Shown here: piece by piece, positions 20,238 through 32,165 of the stretch
Position numbering within the stretch: the stretch's first letter is position 1
How the letters are laid out: every line of letters starts with the position of its first letter
NCBI GenBank assembly: GCA_019279435.1
Contig: JAAALK010000287.1
Coordinates: 85,579,532-85,643,531, forward strand
Reading direction: 5' to 3'
DNA length: 64,000 nucleotides
From: Zizania palustris
Lineage: Eukaryota; Streptophyta; Magnoliopsida; Poales; Poaceae
Notes under the pieces: model-generated
Told to the model about the DNA's origin: nothing
What the model saw: only the letters and a program-made list of their open reading frames with translations
Databases searched by the model: none
Position numbers and translations under genes: made by a program

Positions 20238-23200
20238 CATCCTCGAGATTCGAAAAACTCCTCGAATAGCTCGGGGTATTGGGTCTTTAGCTCCTTCTCT
20301 TTTTCCCATGTGGCTTCTTCGATGGGGTGATTATCCCACTGAACCTTGCAGAAGCGGACCACTCAGCTTCTAGTCACTCTTTCCTTGATCTCCAGAATCC
20401 GGATGGGCTTCTCGATGTAGGTTAGGTCTCGCTGGACGTTGAGCTGCTAGAGGTCGGCCTGCTTGGTGGGTACACAGAGACATTTCTTCAGCTCAGAGAC
20501 ATAAAACACATCATGGACTCCTGCCAAAGATGGTGGTAGCTCCAACTGATATGCAACCTCTCCTTGCCGGTGGAGGATCTGAAAGGGTCTGACATAATGG
20601 GGAGCTAACTTTCCTCTCATGTTGAACCTTTGGGTGCCTCGGAGGGGGGTCACTCGGAGGTAGACATAGTCGCCCTCCTCAAAGGTCAGATCTCTTCGTT
20701 GGTTATCAACATAGCTCTTTTGTCGGGACTGAGCTATCGTTAACCTATCCCTGATGACCTTAACCTTCTCTTTTGCTTCTTGTAAAATATCTGTCCTGCA
20801 TAGCTATGACTCACCGGTCTGATCCCAGAGTAGCGGCGTCGTACACTTAAATCCGTAAAGTGCCTCAAATGGGGACATCTGCAGGCTAACTTGATAGCTG
20901 TTGTTGTAAGAGAACTCCGCATAAGGCAAGTTCTTATCCCACATTCTGCCAAAGTCTAGGACGTAAGCTCTAAGCATATCTTCCAACACTTGGTTCAACC
21001 TTTCGGTCTGACCATTGGTCTGTGGATGATAGGTTGTGCTGAAGTTTAGCCGGGTGCCAAGCTCTTCTTGAAGATTCTTCCAAAACATGGAGGTGAACTG
21101 ACTTCCTCGGTCGGACATGATATTCTTTGGAACTCCGTGTAGGCACACAATCCGGGTCATGTATAACTCAGCTAATCTCGCGACGTTGTATGTCGTCTTG
21201 ACGAGGAGGAAATGAGCCACCTTGGTGAGTCGATCAATGATCACCTAGATAGAGTCATGACCAGCTTGGGTCCTAGGCAACCCTGTGATGAAGTCCATTC
21301 CTACTTCTTCCCACTTCCATTCGGGAACCTTGAGGAGTTGCAATAGTCCGGCAGGCCTCTAGTGCTCTGCCTTGACTCGCTGACATGTGTCACACTTGGC
21401 CACATACTAAGCTATTTCCCTCTTCATGCTGACCCACCAGTATTTCTCATTCAGGTCCTGGTACATCTTTGTACTCCTAGGATGTATGGAGTATAGAGTC
21501 TCACAGGCTTCTTGAAGAATGAGGGCATTCAGCTCAGGCTTGTCGGGCACGCATATCCGGTTTCCGAACTAGACGGTACCATTCTCATCTTCGGAGAACC
21601 CTAGGGCTTTATCCTTCCTCATATTCTTCTGGATCTCTAAGATATCAGGGTCTTCCTTCCGCGTCTCACGGATCTGGTCTATTAAGACATGTCTGTCTTC
21701 TAGGGCAGCGAGATACGTCCTGGTGGTGATCCCCAAATTCAACCTTTCCATCTCCTTGTATAACAATGGGGCCCGGTCTTGCACCATGATGGCATTACAG
21801 TACCCCTTCCGGCTTAGGGCATTTGCCACTACGTTTGCCTTGCCCGGATGATAGTGGATGCCTAAGTCATAATCCTTGATCAACTCCAACCACCTCCTTT
21901 GTTTGAGGTTCAGGTTTGGTTGGGTGAATATGTACTTAAGGCTTTTATGGTTGGTGAAGACCTCACACCGATTACCCACAAGATAATGCCTCCATATCTT
22001 CAAGGTGTGAACCATGGCTGCCAATTCTAGGTCATGGGTCGGGTAATTTAACTCATGCGGCCTCAGCTGACGAGAGGCATAGGATATCCTCTTCCCATCT
22101 TGCATCAGAACACACCGCAACCCTTGGCGAGAGGCATCACTGTAGACGTGGAAGTCCTTCCAGATGTCGGGTAGGGTTAGAATCGGGGCTGACATGAGCT
22201 TCTTCTTGACGGTCTGAAAACATTCTTCGCAGTCTGGAGTCCACTTGAACATTACCTCCTTTTGTAGCAATCTGGTCATGGGCTTGGCTATCTTTGAAAA
22301 GTTCTCGATGAACCTGCGGTAATATCCGGCCAATCCCAGAAAACTCTAGATCTCGGTCACGTTCGTTGGCTGCAACCAATTGGTCACCGCTTCCACGGTG
22401 GTAGGGTCCACCGCTATTCCTCTGACACTTGCTGTACTTGGCGTACACCTGCTGCTCCCTCAACTTTCCTAGGGTCAGATGGAGGTGGGCTTCATGCTCT
22501 TCCTTGGTCTTAGAGTAGACGAGGATGTCGTCGATGAACACCACAATGAACTTGTCCAAGAACTCCTTGAATACATTGTTCATCATGTTCATGAAGAAGG
22601 CAGGGGCATTCGTGAGTCCGAACGACATTATAGTATACTCGTATAATTCGTAGCGGGACGTGAAGGCCATCTTGGGGATGTCTTCTTCTCTAATCCTCAG
22701 CTGGTGGTAGCCTGACCTGAGGTCGATCTTGGAGAACATCGAGGATCCCTTTAGCTGATCAAATAGGTCGTCGATTCGAGGCAACGAGTACTTGTTCTTG
22801 ATGGTCACATCGTTCAAGGCTCTATAATCCATGCACAATCTATTGGTCTTGTATTTCTTCATGGCGAAGATGACTGGTGCACCCCAAGGTGAGGTACTCG
22901 GTTGGATGTAACCTTTTTGTTCCAAATCCTCAATATTGCTCTTTACTTCGGCTAGCTCGTTCATGGCCATCCGGTACGGGCGCTTGGAGATGGGGGTGGT
23001 CCCGGGGACAAGCTCGATTCTGAACTCGATGTCCCTCTTGGGAGGCATCCCTGGCAGGTCTTCTGGGAAGACGTCCATGTATTCACGGACCACGAGCACT
23101 TCTTCTTGGACTAGCGAGTGAAGTGATACTCCGGTAGGACCACGGGTAGTCATCTTAAAGGTGACAGCTTCGCCTCTAGAACTAGTCACAGTGACAGACT

Positions 23201-24683
23201 TACTAGCACAGTCTATCACTCCCTTATGCTTCATCAACCAATCCATCCCTAGGATGAGGTCGAGTCTTGTGCACTCTATAAGAGCTGGCTCGGCCCAAAA
23301 TAACACCCCTTGGATTTCTATCCTTACCCTTGGGTTGAACAAATTAGCTAGGGTCCTCTTACCGGGGGTGGCGATCATCATGGGGATGGGCAAAGGGAGC
23401 ACTTCCAAGTTATTTGTTCTCACAAAACCTTCTGATATGAAAGAATGTGTTGCCCCAGAATAAAATAGCACTATTGCGGGTACGAAATTCACTATGAACA
23501 TATCGAGCATGACTTCGGGGGCCTCCTGATATTCTTCGGCGCTGATGTGGTTGATGTGGGCGTGAACCACCTGGTTGGGTGCTGCGCCTTGGGGTTGCTT
23601 GGGATGAGGACACTGGTGGGAGTAGTGCCCTTCCTTTTGGTAGTTGAAGCAGACGATCAGCTTGCCGTTGCGGTCCCTCAGCATCAGAGCTTTGGCGGCG
23701 GGTGCTGGTGGAGTGGCCAGAGCTGTTGGAGCGGGGCGAGGGTTCCCGGTACTTGGGCCACTGGTAGGGTGTGGCGGCCTATAGATGGGTCGAGGATGGT
23801 AGGCGGGTGCTTGCGGCGTAGGGATGAAGCGGGGCCTCTGGATGTTCCCTTGGTGATGCTTAAACACGATCATCTTCCTCTTCTTGAGGTCCAGCTTGTT
23901 TTGTTCGGTTTCTTGAATAAGGGGCTTATTCACCAACCGTTGGAAGTCGGCATAGTCGGTGGCGACAAGCTGTATGGAGAGCTCATCCTTCAGTCCCCGG
24001 AGGAACTTGGCCTAGCGGAGAGCATCTGTCTGGACTTCCTCTGGCGTTTAGCAGGTCAGACGGTTGAACTCATGGAGATACTCCATGATGGTCCGGCTCC
24101 CTTGCTGCAGGTCCCGAAATTCTTGCTGCTTGATGGCGACGACTGCAGTGGGGACGTGAGCAGCACAGAAGGCGATGGTGAAATCTGCCCAAGACACCTC
24201 GTGATCCTCTGGTTGGGACTCATGGTACTTGTCCCACCACTCCGTGGCGGGTCCCTAAAGCTGGTGAGTGGCGAACGCCACTCGCTCTCGGTCCGAGCAC
24301 GGGAGGAGGTCCAGCTTCTTCCCAATTGTCCTCAGCCAATCGCCAGCCTCCATGGGGTTTATCGTGCTCGAGATGATTGGGGGTCTCACGCGCAAGAACT
24401 CAGAGAGCTGAGGCACAAGAGCGGGGGCTGGATGATGGGGGACTGGCTCCACATTCTGTTGCTGTAGATGGTCCAACTAATCCTGTTGGTCCTGCATCTG
24501 TGTTAGGAGGGCGATGATCAGTTGGTTCTGATTCGCCATCATTTCTTCTAGTGTGGGGTGGTTGGCGGACGACAACCTAGACTAAGGCTGGCCCGTCGCG
24601 CCCTAGTTGGGCACAACACTCCCGGGGAAGCCGTTGGCTGCGCCCTCCCCGTTGCTGGAACCGACATTCTGGTTGTCTGCCAT
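20238..24683 (-). pseudogene. gag-pol of element C (Tekay-like), multiply broken
   Basis: It runs on the minus strand from the ATG at 24683 (MADNQNVGSS) to the TGA at 20238. Order: gag capsid block with NPMEAGDWLRT (~24340); zinc knuckle CFNYQKEGHYSHQC (~23640); protease with VLFYSGATHSFIS (~23460), the catalytic Asp replaced by Tyr; RT with FIVVFIDDILVYSK (~22530); RNase H with FHVYSDASRQGL (~22140); integrase HHCC and D,D,E core (about 21530-20960) with GMDFITGLPRTQ and MSDRGSQFTSMFW; and a C-terminal chromodomain-like segment (VVRFCKVQWDNHPIEEATWE, ~20340). Damage includes several stops in gag, a ~50-bp deletion with frameshift just after the RT YAKYSKC block (~22430), and stops in integrase. 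The chromodomain supports the Tekay/Del assignment. Confidence 0.93.
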
Positions 24684-24877
24684 ATTTTGAGAACAATAAT
24701 ATTTCAATCATAAGAAAAAGACTTAAAAGGAGTTTATTCCAAAAATAGCTCGGAGGGGATTATATAGAAGTGGTAATAAATTGTTTGTTACATCAAAGCT
24801 CTTATTTTTACTCCACTCACAACACAAGTTGTTGCAGGTGGTACCACAATCATAAAAAAATTAACGAGAACTATCAT

Positions 24878-25653
24878 CTACTCGTTGTCCGGGGCAGTCT
24901 CCGTGCTCTCGGAACCCCGGGGGTCCTGAGGGACGGTGGGCTCGATGAAGTTCTCGATGATGGGGTCGGCAATGATGGCGGGGCACGGAGCAGTGGTGCT
25001 GGAGCTAGATGGTCTGGCGGGTGCTAGCAGTGGCGTGATCCTCTTGGGGCGAGGGGATGGCTCTCGGATGAGCTTCTTCCTCTTTGGGACGAGGGGAAGC
25101 ATCTCCACGATGTCCTTCTGCAGCTGGATGATCTTGCACTGTAGCTCGCCATTATGCTAGATCAAGCCCTTCATGTCTTGACGAAGGAACTCGACCGCCT
25201 CGTGGTGCTCCTCGGCGTCGAGCACGGCCTTAGTGTGGAGGTCATCCATGGCCTCGAGGAGACAGGTCTGCTGGTCTATGACCGGATCGCAGTCGGAGAG
25301 GAGCCCGACGTAGATGCTGCGGTGGGTGCCTGGAGTACGCATTGGTACAAGCCAGAATGACGAGTCCTGAAGACAATCATCGTAGATCATCTTCAGCTCC
25401 ATGATGGCCTGGAGGGCGGCGCGCTGGCACGCGACGTCGAAGGTCGGGCCTCCGAGCGCTACCGTCAAGAATGATAGGTGGTCGCCGGACCCATGGATCA
25501 TGACGGAAACATCACAAGGGCCCGCAAACTCCTACATGTAGACTCCATGGAACTCGGGCTCGAAGGTGAACCCAAGGAAGGTCACCATCATCCGGAGCTC
25601 CCGGATGAACCCCTCGAAGTGCCGGAAAATCTATGGACGTAGTGGACAGACAT
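24878..25653 (-). pseudogene. orf0 of element C (extra ORF before gag), broken
   Basis: It lies between the PBS and gag on the minus strand, at the position of orf0 in E (43129) and H (58061). Conserved blocks are FDVACQRAALQ, LVPMRTPGTHRSIYV, LLEAMDDLHTKAVLDAEEHH and a basic KRKKLIREPSPRPKRI stretch before a Ser/Thr/Pro/Glu-rich tail. The start is at 25653 by homology with E. A frameshift near the N-terminus and stops near 25530 and 25157 disrupt it. No enzymatic motif is seen. The function is unknown. Confidence 0.8.
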
Positions 25654-25776
25654 CTACAAATAAAACAAGTTAAAAAGAGTAAGGGAGGAACAAAATGATG
25701 AAGTAGATTTTTATGAAATATATTTTAATAAAACTTAAGCGTTAGGCTGGTCTGTTTGGCTTCCTACAGTCAAGTC

Positions 25777-25790
25777 GGCTCTAATACCAT
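25777..25790 (-). promoter_or_regulatory. Primer-binding site of element C
   Basis: On the minus strand ATGGTATTAGAGCC lies 2 nt inside the LTR. It matches the initiator tRNA-Met PBS of E and H except for one C-to-T change. Confidence 0.88.
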
Positions 25791-25792
25791 CT

Positions 25793-26259
25793 TGTCACGC
25801 CCCGATTTTACCAAAATCGGAACCTTATTGAATTTCCATAGAAAAACAATAATCACAAGATGTCCATCATGCAACAACGTACATACGGTCAATCATTTGT
25901 AGTTCGCAGACCACATTATTACATAAGTATAAAATTTAGAAAGAAACTATGAAAATAAAACTACATGACGAACATCATCTTCAGGATCGTTTTCTTGACT
26001 GGGTCGCTACTCCAGACCATCCTCATCGTAATACGCAATCTCTGAAGTGTTTGTCCAACGGGTATGAGTACAAAAGTACTCAACAAGCCACTGAGAATGC
26101 AATAATAATGCAGGGTAATAACAACGTAATGATAATGGCTTATAGTGCGGAAAAGTATGTTTTTTTAGTTGCAACATTTAGTGTAGTCAAATTTAATTGT
26201 ACAGAATAATAAACATGAACAATGTAACATCATTTAACTCGAGTAGTACGTTTTCCTTC
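25793..26259 (-). repeat. 5' LTR of element C, inner part
   Basis: This matches the 3' LTR at 16959-17425 and ends abruptly at 26259, where a composite insertion begins. The LTR resumes at 34919. Confidence 0.92.
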
Positions 26260-26540
26260 TGTAGGACCGAAAGTAGCGACCAGAGGGGGGGTGAATGGGC
26301 GCCTTAAAAATTCTTTCGAATCAATGGCCTGTTCCCAATACCCAACGCACCTCAAAAGACTAAGCAGCAGAAAATAAACAGAAAGCCTAAGTCTAAAGGT
26401 ATCTAACCTAGAAGCAACTGATGTCAAACACAGAACTATCAAAGAAGTGCAACTAGGTAGAAAAACAAAGTATGTCAGGCCTAAACTTCCCAATGAAATG
26501 ATCTAAGTATATGTAAAGTGAAATGAGAAGTTACTGTTCA
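26260..26540 (-). repeat. K5: reversed fragment of the K family 3' end
   Basis: It starts TGTAGGACCG on the plus strand. Its reverse complement ends in a ..TTCACCCCCCCTCTGG.. stretch followed by GGTCCTACA. The first ~110 bases parallel the reverse complement of K3's last ~100 (CACCCAACGCACCTC block). Further in, the similarity becomes uncertain. Only the terminal part is present. Confidence 0.65.
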
Positions 26541-26954
26541 GATTTGTCTCCTGTTTGAAACTTGGCGAAGCCTGATTCGCTGGTCGAAGCCTGCTTCGGA
26601 GGTTGGTGACGAAGCCTGCTTCGGAGGTCGGTAGCGAATCCTACCGAAGGCTGTTGTGAAAATGCCGAAGGTGTTTTGGTCTAGCCTAGTTCGAAGTGGC
26701 AAGAAGCGAAGTATGCTTCGAAGCGAAGTATGACAACGCCGAAGCCTGCTTCGAAGTATGTACTTCGAAGGCAAGGCTTCGGACACAGCTTCGAACCAAA
26801 ACCTTCGAACAGAGAGCTTCGAATGCAACACACAGACGGACTACCTTCGAACAAAGAAGCGAAGCCTGTCACACGACAGAGGCACCAAATTCGAAGCCTA
26901 TACTCTACCTTCGGAAAGAGTAAGCTTCGAAAAGAGAAGCGAAGGCTGACACAT
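26541..26954. repeat. CGAAG/CTTCG-rich imperfect repeat tract
   Basis: The tract has many copies of CGAAGCCTGCTTCG, CTTCGAAG and related words on both strands, at irregular spacing. No frame is recognisable as a known protein. It resembles in vocabulary the array at 13411-13730 and the Tat-like LTRs. Confidence 0.6.
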
Positions 26955-27240
26955 CTCAGAACATAACCCATTAAAAGCTAGCTCCGCTAAATCCCTTTCT
27001 GAAATATTAAGACAGAAACATCGGTTTCTAGTATCCCTAAAATGCTTGATGTACTCAGAGACGTTCTCGTTAGATTTCTGCCTAACCGATGTCAAGTGTG
27101 AAAGCCTAAGTTCTATCTCACCTATGTAAAAGTAGTCATGGAATTTTTTTTCCAATTCATCCCACGTCTGAACAGAGTTCGGTGGGAGCACCGAAAACCA
27201 AGTGAAAGCGGTGCCGGAAAGAACAAGGAAGGCCGAGCCA
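26955..27240 (-). pseudogene. Tat-like gag capsid core, inverted fragment
   Basis: The minus strand encodes GTAFTWFSVLPPNSVQTW, then KKFHDYFY, VRQKSNENVSEYIKHFRDTR and DLAELAFNGL. This is the retrotransposon gag core typical of Tat-like elements. It points away from the plus-strand gag that begins at 27246, although in an intact element the core directly precedes that part in the same direction. Both ends are truncated. Confidence 0.85.
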
Positions 27241-27245
27241 AAGAT

Positions 27246-29774
27246 AAAAAGTTTATTAAGACGTTTAACAAACCTAGGGCTGAAATCCACCTCATGGAAC
27301 ACTCCGATGAGGAGGAATCCGAAGAAGAAGATTCAGCCGACATGTACGCGGCCGAATGGGTTTGGAGCGCTCAGAGTAAACCTATCACGTGCTCCGAGCT
27401 ACGACCGTCTCCCACGAAGAATCGGCCTAGTGAGGTCAAGTGCTCATTTGACATAACTAAGTGTGATAAAATATTTGATTTTCTCATAAAGAACCAGCTT
27501 CTCAGGTTGCCTAAAGGCCAAGTCATTCCATCTGCCGATGAGTTGAAGAAACATCCATACTGTAAGTGGCATGATTCACATTCACATAATACTAATGACT
27601 GCAATGTTTTTTGGCGGCAATTTCAATCGGCCATAAAAGAAGGACGATTGAAAATAGACCACAATCCAAAGATGAAGCTGGACAAAGATCCCTTCCCCAT
27701 CAATGCCGTCGACCTCGGTGAGAAGAAGGTGTTGATTTGGCCAGAACAGGCCGAGTCGACTAAAGGGAAGGCGATAATTGTTGGAGAACCACGCACGTGC
27801 ACATTCATACCTAACAACCTCGAGGTGTGAGTGTGGAAACAAAACATTAGCATTCCTTCTGCTAAGGCTCGCAAGAAGCCGAAGGTAACATACAAGATGC
27901 TATTGAACAAGCATCAAAGATAAGCCAAGGAAGTAGGCCCCCGCGCTAAAAAACTAAGTCAGCTGAAGGGCCCAAGGTGTCCAGAGGATTGCTTTAGACT
28001 GCAGTGGCCGAGCCCTCCTCATGATGGTTTCGGACCGCAATGGCCAGACGCTCCACACAGTGACTTCGGGCCACAGTGGCCTAACACTCCGTACGGTGGC
28101 TTTAGACCTCAATGGCCGAACCCCCCGTACAGCAGCTTCGGACCCCAATGGCCGAACCCCATGCAGAGCGAGTTCGGCCCCCAATGGCTGAACCCTGGAC
28201 CACTCTAGACGAACCCTTCGACAGGAGGCTTCGGCCCGCACTGGCCGAACATACCTCTGGCCTAGCAGGACCCCTCGCTGATATGGTCTGAGATGACGTC
28301 GACTCTGCCGAACCCCCCTCCGAGTAGCGGGTTCGGCTCACAGTGGGCGAGGCCACTGGAGCCACCGATGCCTCCACCGTACAACTAGGCGGGGACTCCG
28401 TGGGCTGCATATGTATCACAGTGGGAGTACCCTCCGCAACCTAACACTATGCCTTGTTTTCCTTCGGAGTATTATGAATGGCAGGGACAAACAGATGCAG
28501 CGGAGGGAGGCATCGTCCACAGGCTGTCCGTAGTACCTACGAGCCGGCTTAGCGAAGTCGAAGGGTACGGGCGTGAAGGGGCAAAGGATAGGGAGTCCGA
28601 AGCTATCACAATCAGAGTAGGGTCTCAGGAAGTCCCGATCCCGAAGGCCCCATCACCGAAGTCTGATGGAGGTAAGTCCCCTGCTTCGGCCGAAGCCCAC
28701 GCCGTAGCTTGGTCCGATCAGCCGAACAAGGCCGGTCTGACTGCCGAGGTCCACAGTGAAGACTCCTCCAAATACAGAGTGCACAAGGCCAAGGTGTGCA
28801 GTACCACTTCAGCTAGAGTTGACAGGAACCTGGCAGTGGCACCTGGCACCAAGCCACAACCATCTTGGGCACATTCGGGCATGTCCAAATAAAAAACGAG
28901 GCGTCTACAAAGACTATGGGCACAGGAGATGCGCGAGAAGAAGGCCGAGGATGAGCGCGATGCTATCTTTGAAGAAATCCACCCTCGACCAACTATGAGA
29001 TAGATAAGGAGAGTTAAGCCGATTGAGATAACCAATCTGGCTCCTAGTCTGAGCGACGACGATGACGACATGCTCGACGACGACTACTCGCCTGTCTCCG
29101 AGGGGCCCACACCCTAGGCGATGGACATCAATGTCGTCACGCTGCCCGCTGAGTTTGCCTTGCTGCAGGATGAGGCCGAGGTCGCTCAGTTGAACCTCAG
29201 CCCGCGCAATGCTATTTTTGAGAAGCCCGAGGAGTCGGATCGCCATCTAAAACCTCTTTACATCAGAGGTCACATTGACGGAAAGCCAATTTCCCGGATG
29301 CTTGTTGACGGTGGCGCCACTGTTAACCTACTGCCCTACTCGCTGTTGAAGAAACTTGGCAGGGACGAGGATGATCTGAAGAAGACCAACTTGATGCTCA
29401 ACAGTTTCAACGGTGAGAGTTCTGAGGCCAAGGGCATGCTCTCCATGGAGTTGACAGTGGGCAACAAGACGTTGCCAACAACATTTTTCGTCGTCGATGT
29501 ACAAGGCAACTACAACATGCTGCTTGGGCACGGCTGGATTCACGTGAATTGCTGCATTCCTTCTACTCTGCACCAATGCCTAATTCAGTGGGATGACGAT
29601 GAAGTAGAAGTCATACCCGCATACACTTTAGCCCAAGTGGCATTGGCCGATGTGTTAGTTGACGCCAACAAGGTAGAGTGTCTGTCAGGTAGGGATCTTT
29701 CGGATTATGATTTTGTTAGCGTGTCCGAAGGACGTTTTGTACTAGTGTCTGTAAAGATGGCTGGTGTAGCATGA
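27246..29774 (+). pseudogene. T1 gag (C-terminal part) and protease
   Basis: One plus-strand frame with only in-frame stops runs from here to the TGA at 29772. 27246-27830 is late gag: an acidic DEEESEEED stretch, then FDITKCDKIFDFLIKN and a Cys/His cluster (YCKWHDSHSHNTNDC, ~27560) likely to bind zinc. A 12-residue tandem repeat follows (27993-28262). 29121-29774 is the retroviral-type protease region with MLVDGGATVNLLPYSLLKK (~29300) and YNMLLGHGWIHVN (~29520). Stops occur at 27828, ~27921, in the repeat region, ~28890 and ~29116. The capsid core is missing from this strand; an inverted one lies adjacent. F at 49690-50749 is a close relative. Confidence 0.88.
27993..28262 (+). repeat. 36-bp coding minisatellite in T1 gag
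   Basis: Six units at an exact 36-bp period start at 27993, 28029, 28065, 28101, 28137 and 28173. A degenerate further unit is at 28230. Each encodes a 12-mer of the form F-G-P-Q-W-P-N-P-P-Y-S-G. The frame is the same as gag and protease. Confidence 0.92.
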
Positions 29775-31845
29775 CTATTTTTATATTAGTAGTCATGTCT
29801 ATCAAGAGTAATCTAGATTGGCTAAACTCTCGTGTAGAGCAGTATCGGTCTACTAAAGACGGTATTGCCGAAGCCATCGACGACTTTAGCGAAGTAGAGA
29901 AATTAGGACAAGGTTTTGCGTCGGCCGATCCTTTAGAGGAAGTTGACATAGGCGATGGTAGCATCCCAAGGCTGACTTTTGTAAACCAACGTTTGCAGCC
30001 TGATGAAAAGGCCGAAGTTATAAAGTTGCTTCGGTCGTATGTCGATTGCTTTGCATGGGAGTATAGCAAGATGCCAGGACTAAGCCGCGAGCTCGTAGAG
30101 CATCGGCTACCTATCAAGTCTGGATTTAGGCCTTATAAACAGACTCCTCGTCTCTTTAACTCGGCCATCTATGACCGAGTTAAAGAAGAAGTAGAGCGAC
30201 TGCTGAAAGCTGAATTTATTAGGCCATGCAGGTACGCAGAATGGGTCGCTAACATTGTTCCTGTAGAGAAGAAAGGGAGCGGCAAGATATGAGTATGTAT
30301 TGATTTCAGGGATCTGAACAAGGCCACTCCAAAAGACGAGTATCTAATGCCGATAGCCGACATGCTAATCAATGATGCTTCAGGACACAAGGTACTAAGT
30401 TTTCTTGATGGCAATGCTGGGTATAATCAAATCTTTTTGGCCGAAGAGGATGTCTACAAGACAACCTTTCGATGCCCTAGTTTTGTTGGTTTATTCGAGT
30501 GGGTCATATGACTTTTGGTTTGAAGAATGCTGGCGCCACATACCAGCGTGCTATGAACTTGATATTTCATGACATGCTAGGATTTATGTTAGAAGTTTAC
30601 ATTGATGATGTTGTAGTCAAATCGGATGCTATGGGAAACCATTTAACCGATTTGAAAGTTGCTTTTGATAGGATGCGATAGTATGGTTTAAAAATGAACC
30701 CACTCAAATGTGCTTTTGGCGTGTCGGTGGGTAAGGTCTTAGGTTTCATGATTCATGAAAGAGACATAGAGATTGATCCTAAGAGGCTTGAGAAAATTAG
30801 AAACGTTACTGCACCGACATGCAAAAAAGATGTGCAAAAGTTGCTAGGCAATATGAATTATTTGTGTCGCTTTATATTTAACTTGTCTGGCAAGATTGAT
30901 GCCTTTGTCTCCATACTCCGGCTAAAGAACGAGGCCGAGTTCACTTGGGGGGCAAGCCAGCAAAGCGGCTTTGAAAAAATCAAGGAGTGCTTGTCATCAC
31001 TGCACGTGGTGACATTACCCAAAGCTGGGATTCCGTTTCGGCTGTACATCACTGCTGAAGATAGCATGATCGGGGCCGTGCTAACCCAGGAGGTAGAAGG
31101 AAAAGAGTACATCATCACATTCTTGAGCCGCCGCCTGCTGGACGCCGAGACCAGGTACGCATTTGTGGAACGTTTGTGTTTATCACTTTACTACGCGTGT
31201 ACCAAGTTGCGCCACTATCCTCTCCCTACTACATGTGTTGTCGTTTGCCAAACTGATGTTATAAAACACATGTTGCAAAAGCCGATTCTGAGTGGAAGAA
31301 TCAAAAAGTCGGCTTACGCTTTGATTGAATATGATTTGGCTTATGAACCCCTAAGAGCTATGAAAGGCCAGATCGTAGCCAACTTTATAGTTGTTCACCA
31401 CATGGACGTCAGATGGAGCGACAATGTTTCTTTGATTGAGGTAATGCCATGGAAACTTTCTTTGATGGTTCAGCTTGCAAAAATGGCCAAGGTATTGGAG
31501 TGGTTCTCATATCACCTAGCGGAGCACACTTTGAAACCTCGGCTCGTTTAGAGTTTCCTTTTACCAATAACCAAGCTGAATACGAGGCTTTACTGTTAGG
31601 GCTTGAATTGTTAGATTCCATGGGTATTAAACATGTTCATGCACATGGTGATTCCCTGTTAGTAGTACAATAAGTGGCTAAGAGTGCTCAATGTTTTAAC
31701 GGCTTGCTAAACAGCTACTTGGATAAGTGCTTAGACATAGTTGCTACTTTTGATGACTTCAAAATTTCTCATGTGTCAAGAGAGGCCAATTCAGTAGCAA
31801 ATGATTTGGCTCAACAAGCATCTGGTTACCAAGTCAGGAGAGGAA
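29771..31845 (+). pseudogene. T1 pol: reverse transcriptase and two RNase H domains
   Basis: It starts at an ATG (29771) overlapping the gag-PR stop as ATGA, in the -1 frame. RT: RPYKQTPRLF and AEFIRPCRYAEWVANIVPV (~30130-30270), VCIDFRDLNKATPKDEY (~30295), LKNAGATYQRAMNLIFHDM (~30515) and the catalytic YIDDVVV (~30600). The first RNase H (about 31000-31390) follows. A second, archaeal-type RNase H with FFDGSACKNGQG, NQAEYEALLLGLELL and HGDSLLV lies at 31450-31840; a second RNase H is characteristic of the Tat lineage. Breaks: TGA at 30290, a frameshift near 30500, and stops near 30680 and 31672. Confidence 0.9.
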
Positions 31846-32165
31846 AATTTTATGTATGGCAGAAGCCGATGTTTGGTCTACTACCGAAGCTAGTGACTTC
31901 GGACAGGCGCACCCTCCAGGTCGGACACCTCCAGCTGCCGGAGGCTACCACGCGCCGAGGCCCCGGGACAGGAGTACTCCACCCACCGAAGGGTCTAGCA
32001 CGCCAAAGCCCACGAGCCAGAGTCCTCGGGACAGTGAGGGCTTCTGGGAGTCTGGACCCTCCAGTAGAGAGCTTCGGCCTGATACGCTCCGCACGGCCAG
32101 TCCAGCCAGGCTTCGACATAAGTAGGAAGGGCTCGGGGAGCACCCCGAAATCAATTGCCTAGATA
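31846..32165 (+). other. GC- and proline-rich linker between RNase H and integrase of T1
   Basis: Composition changes sharply to GC-rich with many Pro, Arg and Ser codons (frame from 31856). CTTCGG/CCGAAG words are frequent. No domain is recognised. It may be a tether region or an insertion in this copy. Integrase resumes after it. Confidence 0.45.

Noticed and set aside
23547..24467. 306-residue open frame on the plus strand
   Set aside because: It lies exactly antisense to the gag/zinc-knuckle region of element C. The equivalent antisense frames in E and H differ in length, so it is a shadow of GC-rich coding DNA.
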